A stretch of 64,000 bases of DNA, taken from NCBI GenBank assembly GCA_024637095.1, contig JAGXFV010000030.1, positions 62,001-126,000 on the forward strand, written 5' to 3'. This document shows positions 24,569 through 33,950 of this stretch, piece by piece (position 1 is the first letter of the stretch; every line of letters starts with the position of its first letter). This DNA is from Actinomycetes bacterium (GTDB taxonomy: Bacteria > Actinomycetota > Thermoleophilia > RBG-16-64-13). The position numbers were made by a program, and so were the translations under genes. The notes under the pieces were generated by a model. It was not told the origin of the DNA. It worked only from the letters and a program-made list of their open reading frames with translations, and did no database searches.

Positions 24569-26230
24569 ATGGGAATGAACTTTAATCGGAGGAGGCGCCG
24601 CCTTTCCACAGTCGTGGTCTTGGGCGGGGTGCTCGTCGTGCTGCTGAGCTTGTTGGTGCTCGGCTGCGGCGGAGACGAAGATGACACCGCGGCCACGGAC
24701 GAAACCACCGAAGTCACTTCAGCCGAGGGAGACACCGAATCTACCGAAGGGGACATGGCCGCGGTTGAGCGCGGCGGTGTAGTCAGTATTGGCGCGCAGC
24801 CCGCCACCAACCTCGACCCGCACTTCTCGACCTCGATCGCCGACATCATGCTGAATCACCAGCGTTTCGACTGGCTGGTAGAGCTCGACCAGGAGAATCA
24901 GATCCAGCCGGGTATCGCTGAGAGCTGGGAAAGCAACGAAGACGGCACGGTCTGGACCTTCACCCTGCGCGAAGGCGTGACGTTCAACGACGGCAGCCCG
25001 CTGACCGCCGAGGACGTGGCCTACTCGTTCGACCGCCTGCGCGATCCTGACGTGGGCTCGCCCGTGGTCTCGCTCTATGAGGGTGTTTCCGAGATCTCCG
25101 CGTTGGACGACACCACAGTCGAGTTCACTCTCTCGAGCTCGAACCCCGAGTTCCCGGCGTTCACTGCCGATTACCATTCGGCCATCGTGAACTCCGAGGT
25201 CGAAGATCTGACGGCTCCGGGCGGCGGCGCGGGTAGCGGCCCGTTCGTGCTCGATTCCTACTCGCCCGAAGACCGCGCCTCTCTGGTGGCGGCCGAGAGC
25301 TACTGGAAGGAAGGCGAGGACGGCGAACCGCTGCCGTATCTCGAGGGCCTCGAGTTCATTTTCTCGCCCGACCTGGGCGGTCAAGTGGAAGCCCTTCGCG
25401 GAGGCGAACTCGACTTCGTGGGCGGCCTGACCACCGAACTGGTCGACACCGTGGAAGCGGACGAGGCTCTTCAGTTGCTGAAGGTGACCTCCAACATGCA
25501 CTACGTCCTGCACATGCGTGCGGACGGTGACAATCCCGCGGCGGACGAGAACGTGCGTGAGGCGCTCAAGCTTGGCACCGATCATCAGCAACTGGTGGAT
25601 GCGGTTCGTCCCGGCCTGGCCGAGGTCGGCAACGGCTTCACTCCGGTCGGTCCCAGCTACGGGGACTACTACCTGGAGCAACCGCCGCAGCGTGACGTGG
25701 AGACGGCCCAGCAACTGCTGGCCGACGCCGGCTATGGCGATGGCCTCGAGATCACTCTGACCGCGCAGCAGGCGCTGGACGTGCCTGCGATCGCTACCGT
25801 CTGGGCGGAACAAATGGCCGAGATCGGTGTGACCGTCAACATCGAAACTGTCCCGGTCGACGTGTACTACGGCGATGGCGAGCAGAGCTGGCTCGAAGTG
25901 CCCTTCGGTATCACTGAGTGGGGCGCCAGGGCTGTTCCCGTCAATTACTTCCAGCTGGCATACGCGCCCAACGGCGATTACAACGAGTCGCACTGGGAGA
26001 GCCAGGAGATGGCCGACCTGACCCAGCAGATCTCGAATGAGCTGGACCGCGACAAGCGGGTGGATCTGTACCATCAGGCCCAGCAGCTCATGATTGAAGA
26101 GGCTCCGATCATCGTTCCCTACTTCGAAGCCGGTCTTGCGGGAGCGGCCGCGGAACTCAACGGTGTGGAACTCGCCACCGACTGGGCGCGCACGATCTTC
26201 ACCAACGCCTACATGGCCGCCGCCCAGTAG
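24569..26230 (+). CDS. ABC transporter solute-binding lipoprotein, family 5 (peptide/opine type)
   Basis: A 553-residue extracytoplasmic lipoprotein. Arg-rich start, hydrophobic segment, and lipobox LVLGC with Cys33, then an acidic Thr/Glu linker. The mature domain shows the SBP_bac_5 order: NLDPHFSTSIADIMLNHQRFDWLVEL, EDGTVWTFTLREGVTFNDGSPLTAEDVAYSF, PFVLDSYSPED, and a C-terminal PIIVPYFEAG. The family binds oligopeptides, opines, nickel and similar solutes. Placed ahead of the histidine/methyltransferase operon, it may import that pathway's substrate. The ribosome site is AAGGAAGGG. A hairpin after the stop probably lets it be made in excess over the permeases. Confidence 0.9.
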   Translation: MGMNFNRRRRRLSTVVVLGGVLVVLLSLLVLGCGGDEDDTAATDETTEVTSAEGDTESTEGDMAAVERGGVVSIGAQPATNLDPHFSTSIADIMLNHQRFDWLVELDQENQIQPGIAESWESNEDGTVWTFTLREGVTFNDGSPLTAEDVAYSFDRLRDPDVGSPVVSLYEGVSEISALDDTTVEFTLSSSNPEFPAFTADYHSAIVNSEVEDLTAPGGGAGSGPFVLDSYSPEDRASLVAAESYWKEGEDGEPLPYLEGLEFIFSPDLGGQVEALRGGELDFVGGLTTELVDTVEADEALQLLKVTSNMHYVLHMRADGDNPAADENVREALKLGTDHQQLVDAVRPGLAEVGNGFTPVGPSYGDYYLEQPPQRDVETAQQLLADAGYGDGLEITLTAQQALDVPAIATVWAEQMAEIGVTVNIETVPVDVYYGDGEQSWLEVPFGITEWGARAVPVNYFQLAYAPNGDYNESHWESQEMADLTQQISNELDRDKRVDLYHQAQQLMIEEAPIIVPYFEAGLAGAAAELNGVELATDWARTIFTNAYMAAAQ

Positions 26231-26266
26231 TCCTCAAGTAGAAGGGTTGCAAGCGGCGAACCCAGT

Positions 26267-26297
26267 GGCCGGCCGGAGTCTCGAGCTCCGGCCGGCC
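26267..26297 (+). terminator. intercistronic hairpin after the binding-protein gene
   Basis: A perfect 12-bp stem (GGCCGGCCGGAG with CTCCGGCCGGCC) followed by a T/C-rich run lies between the solute-binding protein and the first permease. Such hairpins often end part of the transcription or protect the upstream mRNA, giving more binding protein than permease. Confidence 0.75.
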
Positions 26298-26379
26298 TTC
26301 CTCCTTTCTGCAGGCCCTATAGCGGATGCGAGATTGGTTCGGTATGGTAGCCCGACTGCGAACTCGTCTTAGGGGTGCG

Positions 26380-27279
26380 ATGTCCGCTTCTGTCGATACC
26401 GCCACCGCGACACCGGTTCCTACGCGACGCTCTCGGGGTGAGACTCTGCGCCTCTACGGCCGGCGACTGCTCCGCCAGCCCATTGCGACCGTCGGTACCG
26501 TTGTCTTCATCATCTTCCTGCTCATGGCCCTATTCGGCCCCTGGATTGCCCCCTACGGCTTCGAGGAGCAGAGCATTCCCGACCGGCTGCAGTCACCCAC
26601 GCTGCAGCATCCTTTCGGAACCGACAATTTCGGCCGCGACGTCTTTAGCCGGATTGTGGTGGGGGCCCGCGGGATCTTCCTTTTGGGAGGAACCGGCACC
26701 ATTCTGGCCGTCATGATGGGCACCACCGTCGGCCTCATCTCCGGCTACTTTGGGGGCCTTCTGGACGAGATTCTCATGCGGCTTCTGGACGTGCTTCTCT
26801 CCATTCCCTCGCTGCTCCTGGCCCTGGTACTGTTGGGGACGGTTGGCCCTTCGCTGCTCAACCTGATCCTCGTGGTGGCCGTGCTCTACATCCCCATGAT
26901 CGCCCGGGTCGTGCGCAGTGTGGTGCTGGATCTGAAGACCAAGGAGTTCGTGGAGGCGGCGCGCATCCGCGGCGAGCGGGATAGCTACGTGCTCTTCCGC
27001 GAGATCCTGCCCAACGCCTTGCCGCCCCTGCTGGTCGAAGCCTCCATGCGCTTCAGCTACTCGATCTTTCTCGTGGCCTCGCTTGGCTTCCTGGGACTTG
27101 GCGTGCAGCCACCCTCTCCGGACTGGGGTCTCCAGATCAACGAGGCCCGGAATTATCTGGAAAGCGCCCCCTGGATGCTCGCCTTCCCTGCGCTCGCGAT
27201 CTCGCTACTGGTCGTGGGCACCAACTTGATGAGCGACGGATTGCGCCGAGTGCTTCAGCCGGGCCGGGAGGATTCGTAG
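26380..27279 (+). CDS. ABC transporter permease, DppC/OppC type
   Basis: About 299 residues with six membrane segments. HPFGTDNFGRDVFSRIVVGARG early on and the cytoplasmic EAA loop (EFVEAARIRGERDSYVLFREILPNALPPLL) are DppC-like. I chose ATG 26380 because AGGGG precedes it; the frame is open from an ATG at 26326 with no ribosome site. The stop overlaps the GTG of the ATPase gene by one base. It pairs with the DppB-type permease at 29400. Confidence 0.88.
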   Translation: MSASVDTATATPVPTRRSRGETLRLYGRRLLRQPIATVGTVVFIIFLLMALFGPWIAPYGFEEQSIPDRLQSPTLQHPFGTDNFGRDVFSRIVVGARGIFLLGGTGTILAVMMGTTVGLISGYFGGLLDEILMRLLDVLLSIPSLLLALVLLGTVGPSLLNLILVVAVLYIPMIARVVRSVVLDLKTKEFVEAARIRGERDSYVLFREILPNALPPLLVEASMRFSYSIFLVASLGFLGLGVQPPSPDWGLQINEARNYLESAPWMLAFPALAISLLVVGTNLMSDGLRRVLQPGREDS

Positions 27280-29399
27280 TGGCCACGACCACCGAGACGA
27301 CCACGGGGAGAGGCAGTCGCAACGTTCTCGAGATCGAAGGACTGTCGGTGGCCTACCGCACCGAGGAGGGGGACATTTTCCCGGTCCGCGACGTCTCGTT
27401 GACCATCGGCAAAGGAGAGAGCTTCGGTCTCGTGGGTGAGTCCGGTTCAGGCAAGTCGACGCTGGCCATGGGGGCCATCCGTTATTTGCCGGCCAACGGC
27501 CGGGTGACCGCGGGGCGGGTATTGCTCTCCGGGCGGGATCTGCTCTCGCTCTCTGGCAAGGAGATGCGCAGCGTCTGGGGATCGCGCGTTGCGGTCGTCT
27601 ACCAGAGCCCGGGGAACGCGCTGAATCCCTCCATCCGCACCGGCAATCAGATAGCCGAGGTCGCCCGCATTCATCTGGGAATGTCCAAGCAGGAAGCCCA
27701 CCAGCGGATGCTGGAGATGCTCGAGAAGGTCAAGATGCCCGATCCTGAGTCGGTGGCGCGGCGCTACCCGCACCAACTCTCCGGAGGAATGCTGCAGCGC
27801 TGTGTGGTCGCGCAGGCCATGGTGACCAACCCCGAGCTCCTGATCTTGGATGAGCCCACCACCGCGCTCGACGTGACCACGCAGGCCGTCGTGCTCGATC
27901 TGGTGGCCGAACTCAAGCAGGAGTTCGACTCGGCCATCCTCTACATCACCCATGACCTGGGCGTCGTGGCCCGGGTCTGCGACCGGGTGGGGGTGATGTA
28001 CGCCGGAGAGTTCATGGAGCAGGGGGCGATTCGCCATCTGTTCAAGCGCCCGCTCCACCCCTACACGTTGAACCTGCTCGGCTGCGTGCCGCACTTCAGC
28101 CTCGGCCCCCGGCGAAAGACATTGAACACGATCCCCGGCTTCATCCCCCGGCTGGACGAGCTGCCCGAGGGCTGCATCTTCGCGCCGCGCTGTTCGTTGG
28201 CGGAGCCCGAATGCCGGGTGGCGCAGCCGCCGCTGGTACGGGCCGGCGAGGACCACCTGACGGCCTGCCGACGGTGGCCGGTGGTGCCCACGCCCGCGGA
28301 ACACATGGACACCATCACTGCCGATCTCATGCAGGCGCGCGGGGAGGCGGAGAACCGTCTGCTAGAGGCGCGCGACGTCAAGAAGTACTATCCGGTCCCC
28401 GCCCAGGGCCCCTTCCGGAAGGACAAGCGCAAGGTCAAGTCGGTCGACGGCATGACCATCTGGATCGACGAGGGCCGAACGCTTGGACTAGTGGGCGAGT
28501 CAGGAAGCGGCAAGACCACCATGGCTCGGACGATCATCGGTCTGGTGGAACCCACGGAAGGCACCATCAGCCTGCGTGGAGAGGTCCTCGGCCCGACCAC
28601 CCGTTCGCGCACCCGCGACGTGCTCCGGCGGATCCAGATGGTCTTCCAGAATCCGGACGCCTCGCTCAATCCCCGGCAAACGGTCGGTCAATCGATCGGC
28701 CGTCCCCTCGCCCTCTTTGGAACGCCAAGGGGTGAGATTCCCGGCCGCGTGCTGGAGCTCTTGGAGGCGGTCCACCTTTCGCCCTCCTATTACCGTCGCC
28801 TGCCCAGCGAATTGTCCGGGGGGGAGAAGCAGCGGGTGGCCATCGCCCGCGCCTTCGCCGCCGAGCCCGACTTGATCTTGTGCGACGAGCCCATCGCCTC
28901 CCTGGACGTCTCGGTGCAGGGTTCGCTGATGAATCTGCTGACCACCCTGCAGGCGGAAAAAGGAACCTCCTACCTCTTCATCTCCCATGATCTCTCCGCG
29001 GTCCAGCACCTGTCGGACTGGGTTTGCGTGGCCTACCTGGGCTGCGCCATGGAGTGGGGGGACGCCGGCGACGTGCTCAATCCGCCCTATCATCCCTACA
29101 CAGAGGCGCTGCTCTCGGCCATCCCGATCCCGGACCCCGACGTGATTCAGAAGAACATTCGGCTGGAGGGGAGCGTCCCGAGCGCCGTCGATATTCCGCC
29201 GGGCTGCCGCTTCCATACCCGCTGCCCCCGCTTCATCGGCGACATCTGCGTCGAAGAGGAGCCGCCCTGGCGGGAGGGCGAGGGCGATCACTGGATCTAC
29301 TGCCACCACACGTTCGAGACTCTGGTCGAGATGCAGAAAGAGACCCTGCGGCTGGCCGACCATGATCACGGGTCGCCGGGAGTGGAGGTGCAGGTCTAG
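27279..29399 (+). CDS. fused DppD-DppF ABC transporter ATPase
   Basis: A 706-residue protein with two complete ABC modules, which in most peptide transporters are separate proteins. Module 1 has Walker A GESGSGKST, signature LSGGMLQR and ILDEPTTALD; module 2 has GESGSGKTT, LSGGEKQR and LCDEPIASLD. Each is followed by an oligopeptide-transporter C-terminal extension with cysteines (GCIFAPRCSLAEPEC and GCRFHTRCPRFIGDIC), where related ATPases bind an Fe-S cluster. It powers import by the flanking permeases. The GTG start overlaps the previous stop, and the next gene abuts its own stop. Confidence 0.92.
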   Translation: MATTTETTTGRGSRNVLEIEGLSVAYRTEEGDIFPVRDVSLTIGKGESFGLVGESGSGKSTLAMGAIRYLPANGRVTAGRVLLSGRDLLSLSGKEMRSVWGSRVAVVYQSPGNALNPSIRTGNQIAEVARIHLGMSKQEAHQRMLEMLEKVKMPDPESVARRYPHQLSGGMLQRCVVAQAMVTNPELLILDEPTTALDVTTQAVVLDLVAELKQEFDSAILYITHDLGVVARVCDRVGVMYAGEFMEQGAIRHLFKRPLHPYTLNLLGCVPHFSLGPRRKTLNTIPGFIPRLDELPEGCIFAPRCSLAEPECRVAQPPLVRAGEDHLTACRRWPVVPTPAEHMDTITADLMQARGEAENRLLEARDVKKYYPVPAQGPFRKDKRKVKSVDGMTIWIDEGRTLGLVGESGSGKTTMARTIIGLVEPTEGTISLRGEVLGPTTRSRTRDVLRRIQMVFQNPDASLNPRQTVGQSIGRPLALFGTPRGEIPGRVLELLEAVHLSPSYYRRLPSELSGGEKQRVAIARAFAAEPDLILCDEPIASLDVSVQGSLMNLLTTLQAEKGTSYLFISHDLSAVQHLSDWVCVAYLGCAMEWGDAGDVLNPPYHPYTEALLSAIPIPDPDVIQKNIRLEGSVPSAVDIPPGCRFHTRCPRFIGDICVEEEPPWREGEGDHWIYCHHTFETLVEMQKETLRLADHDHGSPGVEVQV

Positions 29400-30350
29400 A
29401 TGTTGAGCTTCATCGTCCGCCGTCTGGGGTTCATGGTTCTCACGCTGATCCTCGCCTCGCTGTTGATTTTCGCGGCGACGCAGATCCTGCCTGGGGACGT
29501 GGCCACCATGGTCCTTGGCCGTTTCGCCACCGAACAGGCGCTGGACAACTTCCGCGGAGAGATGGGCCTCAACCGCTCTTTGGTCGTGCAATATGGGGAC
29601 TGGCTCTTCAGCTTCGTCCAGGGAGACTGGGGCGAGTCATTGAGTACCCGAGCCGACGTGCGCGATCTCGTCCTGGAACGTCTGCGCAACTCAGCCATGT
29701 TGGCCTTGGTCGCTTTCGTGATGTACGTGCCCTTGGGCATCGTGTTGGGGGTGGTCGCGGCTATCCGCCGCAACTCCTGGGTCGATCACGTTATCTCCGT
29801 GGGATCGCTCGCCTTTATAGGCCTACCCGAGTTCGTGACGGGGCTGCTACTGATCGCTGTATTTGCCCTGCGCCTTGACTGGTTTCCCTCGAGCTCGGCG
29901 ATTCCCCCGGACGCGGCCTTCTTCGACCGGCACACGCTCGAACGGCTGGTGCTGCCCGCGCTCACCATTTCGCTGGTCAGCCTGGCCTACATCGCCCGCA
30001 TGACCCGTTCGAGCACGGTAGAGGTGCTGGGCATGGATTACGTGCGCACCGCCTACTTGAAGGGCCTCTCGCGCAGCCGGGTCATCGGACGTCACGTGCT
30101 GAGGAACGCCCTGCTGCCGACAGTGACCGTAGTGGCCATCGGCATCGGCTGGCTGATCGGTGGCCTCATCGTCACAGAATCTCTCTTTGGCTTCCCCGGC
30201 ATCGGCCGCCTGCTCCTCTTCGGAATTCAACGGCGAGACTTGCCTCTGATTCAAGCAACCACTATGGTGATCGTAGTCATCTTCACGATGGCCAACTTGT
30301 TGGCCGATATCCTTTATGGATACTTGAATCCACGTATTCGCTTCAGATAG
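29400..30350 (+). CDS. ABC transporter permease, DppB/OppB type
   Basis: A 316-residue membrane protein with six segments, the DppB-type N-terminus (FIVRRLGFMVLTLILASLLIF) and periplasmic loop GDWGESLSTRADV, and the EAA loop MDYVRTAYLKGLSRSRVIGRHVLRNA. The order SBP, DppC, DppDF, DppB is unusual but the set is complete. The ATG directly abuts the stop of the ATPase gene. A structured intergenic region separates it from the aldehyde oxidoreductase operon. Confidence 0.9.
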   Translation: MLSFIVRRLGFMVLTLILASLLIFAATQILPGDVATMVLGRFATEQALDNFRGEMGLNRSLVVQYGDWLFSFVQGDWGESLSTRADVRDLVLERLRNSAMLALVAFVMYVPLGIVLGVVAAIRRNSWVDHVISVGSLAFIGLPEFVTGLLLIAVFALRLDWFPSSSAIPPDAAFFDRHTLERLVLPALTISLVSLAYIARMTRSSTVEVLGMDYVRTAYLKGLSRSRVIGRHVLRNALLPTVTVVAIGIGWLIGGLIVTESLFGFPGIGRLLLFGIQRRDLPLIQATTMVIVVIFTMANLLADILYGYLNPRIRFR

Positions 30351-30370
30351 GAAAGTAGTGCACGAGACAA

Positions 30371-30437
30371 TGAGGACCATTGGCCCAGACTGGGCCGCCT
30401 ACAGCGCTCGCCTTGCTGAATGGTACTGGCGTCCTCA
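30371..30437 (+). other. putative structured RNA leader before the aldehyde oxidoreductase operon
   Basis: TGAGGAC (30371-30377) pairs with GTCCTCA (30431-30437); inside this, CATT (30378-30381) pairs with AATG (30419-30422), and GGCCCA-GAC-TGGGCC forms a perfect hairpin (30382-30396). The arrangement resembles a closed multi-helix junction. I cannot match it to a known riboswitch. Confidence 0.45.
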
Positions 30438-30483
30438 GCTGCACTGCTGGACTGTCTCTCCTCTGACCCGTACCTGAGCCTAC

Positions 30484-30506
30484 GGGGGGCTGCTCTTAGC
30501 CTCCCC
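30484..30506 (+). terminator. terminator-like hairpin before the aldehyde oxidoreductase gene
   Basis: GGGGGGCT pairs with AGCC-T-CCCC (one bulged T) around a six-base loop, followed by TCTT. It could end the ABC transporter transcript or act as an attenuator together with the upstream structure at 30371-30437. Confidence 0.5.
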
Positions 30507-30559
30507 TCTTCGACCGCAGGTGGACGCAGCCCGTGGTTTCTCTAGGCAAGAAAGGTACG

Positions 30560-32446
30560 ATGGAGCAGTACGGCGACATTCTCGAAATCGATCTACTGAA
30601 TGACCATTTTCGGCGGAGGGCCTACACCGAGGCCGAAGCGCGGTTCATTCTGGCGGGACGGGGTTTCAACGCCCAAACCCTGCTTCGCGAAGTCGGCCCC
30701 GATCTGGAAGCGCTTTCGCCAGAGAGCCCGCTCATGATCAGCGCCGGTTTGATGACCAACACCGCCGCCCCCTCGTCCAGCCGGTTGCATCTGGGCGCGC
30801 GTTCACCCCTGACCGGACTTCTGGGAAGCTCGAGCGTGGGCGGACGCACAGGGCCGGCTCTACGGAGCAACGGCTTCTTCGGTCTTATCCTGAGAAACGT
30901 CTCTCCTCACCCGGTCTACGTCTACATGGAGAACGGCCGCGCCGAACTTCGGGACGCCTCCGAACTCTGGGGACTGGACACCACCGAGGCTGCCGCGCAG
31001 CTGAAGATGCGCCATGGGGAAGAGGGTCTGGGCCTGCTGATGATCGGTCCCGCCGGGGAGAACGGCGTGGAGCTTGCCTGCGTGGTCACGGGCCGCGGGC
31101 ATGCCGCGGGCCGGACGGGCATGGGTGCCCTGATGGGAGCCAAGAGGGTCAAGGCCATCGTGATGCGCCGCGTGCGCACGCCGGCGCGCAACTCACCGGA
31201 GATCAAAGCGGCGGTCAAACGGTTCTCGGATAAGCTCGTTGCCTCGCCCTCATACGAGGAGTGGGTGCGCTACGGCAGTTCCGCCTCGGTCGAGTGGAGC
31301 GATCAGATGGGGATGCTGGCCACCCGCAACTACCAGACCTCCACCTTCGAGGGCGCTTCCGACATAGACGGGAGGAGCATGGAGCGCTACGTTCAGCGCC
31401 ACCGCGCTTGCCACCGGTGCCCGATCCACTGCAAGGCCGAGATGAAGATCGAGGCAGGTCGCTACGCCGGCTTCGAGGGTGAGCGCCCCGAGTATGAGCC
31501 GATCGTGGCCTGGGGATCGAAGTGTGGCCTGGGCGACGCTGAGGCCGTCATGTTCCTCCACAACCTCTGCGACCGCCTCGGGCTGGATTCGGTGTCGGCC
31601 GGCAGCACTGTGGCCTTTGCCATGGAACTCTACGAGAAGGGCATCATCAGCCGCGACGATACCGGCGGCCTGGAATTGACCTGGGGCAACGTCGATGCCA
31701 TGGAGCAGCTCATCCGGGAAATGGCTTCGGGCGAAGGCTTTGGCGGGCTACTGGGCCACGGTATCGAACGTACCGTCGAACAGCTCGGACCTCAGACCAA
31801 ACCGTATGCCCCGGTTGTAAAAGGCCTCGAGCTCACGGCGATGGACCCGAGGGCCGCCTACGGCAGCGGTCTGGGCTACGCTGTGTCGACCCGCGGTGGC
31901 GACTACACAAGCATCTACTCCCGGCACGAGTGGAGCATCTCCCCGGAGAAGGCCAAGGAGTTATACGGCGACGAGCGGGCCGCCGACCGGCTGCAGCCTC
32001 ACGGCAAGGCCGAGCTGGTGCGGCGAGCGATGATCGTCTCGGCCGTGGTGGATTGCCTGGGCATCTGCAAGGTGCCTTCGCTCAGCCTGATCAACGAGTA
32101 CGACCTCGAGAACGAGGCCGAGTTGGTTCAGGCGATAACCGGCCTCGACCTCTCCGCCGGCGAGCTGTACACGATTGGCGAGCGGGTCATCACCATGGAG
32201 CGCATCTTCAACTCGCGGTTTGCCTGGCTGTACGACATGGATCAGGTGCCCGAGATGTTCACCCGCCGGCCACTGCCCGATGGGCCCGCCGCCGGTCGCG
32301 CCTTCGAACTCGATGGCATGCTGGCCGAGTTCTACGAGGTGATGGGCTGGCAGGCGATGGGTCTGCCCACCGAGCGGAAACTCAGAGAACTGGGACTCGA
32401 CGAATTCGTGGACGAAGTGGTAGGCCGCAGCGCGGTCACGCGATAG
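30560..32446 (+). CDS. aldehyde:ferredoxin oxidoreductase family tungstoprotein
   Basis: A 628-residue AOR-family enzyme. The [4Fe-4S] ligands are C284, C287, C291 (ACHRCPIHCK, standard spacing) and a late Cys in VDCLGICKVPS. The N-terminal tungstopterin-binding domain shows LAGRGFNAQTLLRE, SAGLMTNTAAPSSSRLHLGARSPLTG and GPAGENGVELACV. The family oxidises aldehydes to acids and reduces ferredoxin. ATG 30560 follows AAAGG; GTG 30533 is an alternative. It heads the methyltransferase/histidine operon, and its stop codon overlaps the ribosome site of the next gene. The aldehyde is unknown; a role in that pathway is inferred only from position. Confidence 0.88.
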   Translation: MEQYGDILEIDLLNDHFRRRAYTEAEARFILAGRGFNAQTLLREVGPDLEALSPESPLMISAGLMTNTAAPSSSRLHLGARSPLTGLLGSSSVGGRTGPALRSNGFFGLILRNVSPHPVYVYMENGRAELRDASELWGLDTTEAAAQLKMRHGEEGLGLLMIGPAGENGVELACVVTGRGHAAGRTGMGALMGAKRVKAIVMRRVRTPARNSPEIKAAVKRFSDKLVASPSYEEWVRYGSSASVEWSDQMGMLATRNYQTSTFEGASDIDGRSMERYVQRHRACHRCPIHCKAEMKIEAGRYAGFEGERPEYEPIVAWGSKCGLGDAEAVMFLHNLCDRLGLDSVSAGSTVAFAMELYEKGIISRDDTGGLELTWGNVDAMEQLIREMASGEGFGGLLGHGIERTVEQLGPQTKPYAPVVKGLELTAMDPRAAYGSGLGYAVSTRGGDYTSIYSRHEWSISPEKAKELYGDERAADRLQPHGKAELVRRAMIVSAVVDCLGICKVPSLSLINEYDLENEAELVQAITGLDLSAGELYTIGERVITMERIFNSRFAWLYDMDQVPEMFTRRPLPDGPAAGRAFELDGMLAEFYEVMGWQAMGLPTERKLRELGLDEFVDEVVGRSAVTR

Positions 32447-32454
32447 GAGGTTTG

Positions 32455-33891
32455 GTGAAAGAGCTTCTGCAGGGGCAGGCCGGAGTACGCTTTGGCAAGC
32501 TTACCGACGAGCAATGCGCGAAGATCCACGAGGCCAGCTGCCGGCTTCTCGAGCGGGTGGGTGTCGAGGCCGGGCATCAGCGGGCTCGGGAGATACTCGC
32601 CCAGGCGGGCGCGAAAGTCACAGGGGAGCGGGTGCGCTTGAGCCGCGATCTGATCGACTGGGCCCTGGCCAAGTCGCCCTCGGGCTTCACCCTTTACGGC
32701 CGGGGCGAAGAGCACAGCATGCCCGTGGAAGGGACCAACGTCTTCTACGGCAACGGCTCAGAAACGCCTATCATGATCGACCACCGCTCGGGTGCGCGCC
32801 GCCAAGGAACCCTGGCGGATGTGACGGAGGGCATCAAGCTGATCGATGCGCTGCCCCACATTGATTTTGTGATGTCGTTCGCGCTGCCTTGGGATCTGGA
32901 CACGGGCGTGGTCTATCTGGAGCAGTTCAAGGCCATGATGGCCAACACCACGAAGCCCTTCGCCTATGTGGCGCCCCGCCTGAGCGACGTGGAGGGCATG
33001 GTGGCGATGATGGAGGCCGAAGCCGGGGGCGAAGAAGCCCACCGTGCGCGCCCGCGGGGCCTCAGCTACATCAACGTGACCCACCCGTTGCGGCATTCGC
33101 AGGAGGATCTCGAGAAGCTGATGTTCGTGGCCGGAAAGGGCATTCCCTTGGTTTACAACCCGGCGGTTCTCCGCGGAGCCTCGGGTCCGATGACGATTCC
33201 CGCTGCCTTAGCGGTGGCCAACGCCGGCGAGCTCTTCGGCCTGGTGCTCGCCCAGCTGATCAACGAGGGGACACCGGTCTCGCTATCCGGGGGCACGCAG
33301 GACAAGCTCGACATGCACAGCACCATCGACGTCTACTCCGCTCCCGAGAACCGCGTGGCTTTCGCGGAGATGGCCAATTGGTACGACAAGGCGCACTGGG
33401 GCCTGGGAGGAGCGTCCGACAGCAAGGTGGTAGACGAGCAGGCGGCCGCGGAAGCTGCCCTCAGCCTGACTCTCGAGTCGCTCGCAGGTTCGAACCTCAT
33501 CCATGATGTCGGCTACATGGAGTCGGGCCTGTCTAACTCGCTGGCTCAGCTGGTGGTCTGTGACGAGATCATCGGGTGGATCAAGCGGTTCATGCAGCCG
33601 CTCGAGGTGAGCGACGAGACGCTGGCTCTGGACATGATCGAAAGGGTGGCGCCCGAGGGTGACTACCTGTTGGAAGACCACACCATGAATCATCTAAACG
33701 ACGACTGGTATCCGCGGGTCTTCGATCACCGCACCTTCGACAAGTGGACGGCAGCCGGGGGCAAGACCCTGTCTGAGCGGGCCGCTGTGCGCGTGGATGA
33801 ACTGATCCGGAAGCACGAGATCGAACCGCTGGCGGATGCTCTTTCCGAGCGGCTCGACGAAATCATTCAAGAGTTCAAGGCGTCCGAATAA
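32455..33891 (+). CDS. MttB-family (non-pyrrolysine) corrinoid methyltransferase, copy 1
   Basis: A 478-residue TIM-barrel-type protein of the trimethylamine methyltransferase (MttB) superfamily: CRLLERVGVEAGHQRAREILAQAGAKV at the N-terminus, FYGNGSETPIMIDHRSGARRQGTLADV, IDALPHIDFVMSFA, and C-terminal HDVGYMESGLSNSLAQLVVCDEIIGWIKRFMQP. There is no in-frame TAG, so it belongs to the pyrrolysine-free group whose known members (such as the glycine betaine enzyme MtgB) demethylate quaternary amines. Start GTG with TAGGAGG. It would transfer a methyl group to the corrinoid protein at 37155. The substrate is unknown; the histidine genes around it suggest a methylated histidine. Confidence 0.87.
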   Translation: MKELLQGQAGVRFGKLTDEQCAKIHEASCRLLERVGVEAGHQRAREILAQAGAKVTGERVRLSRDLIDWALAKSPSGFTLYGRGEEHSMPVEGTNVFYGNGSETPIMIDHRSGARRQGTLADVTEGIKLIDALPHIDFVMSFALPWDLDTGVVYLEQFKAMMANTTKPFAYVAPRLSDVEGMVAMMEAEAGGEEAHRARPRGLSYINVTHPLRHSQEDLEKLMFVAGKGIPLVYNPAVLRGASGPMTIPAALAVANAGELFGLVLAQLINEGTPVSLSGGTQDKLDMHSTIDVYSAPENRVAFAEMANWYDKAHWGLGGASDSKVVDEQAAAEAALSLTLESLAGSNLIHDVGYMESGLSNSLAQLVVCDEIIGWIKRFMQPLEVSDETLALDMIERVAPEGDYLLEDHTMNHLNDDWYPRVFDHRTFDKWTAAGGKTLSERAAVRVDELIRKHEIEPLADALSERLDEIIQEFKASE

Positions 33892-33895
33892 TCCG

Positions 33896-33950
33896 GGAAC
33901 GCGGCCGAGGTGATCGGAACGGCGACCGAGGTGCTCGGAACGCGGTCCGG
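33896..33950 (+). repeat. three short direct repeats between the methyltransferase genes
   Basis: GGAACGCGGCCGAGGTGATC (33896-33915), GGAACGGCGACCGAGGTGCTC (33916-33936) and the partial GGAACGCGGTCCGG (from 33937) lie in tandem in the 93-base gap. They could be slippage products or a protein-binding array. Confidence 0.6.

Noticed and set aside
24719-26074. 451-residue open frame on the minus strand
   Set aside because: It is the antisense shadow of the solute-binding protein gene, whose translation has a lipobox and family motifs. Its own product has no recognisable fold.
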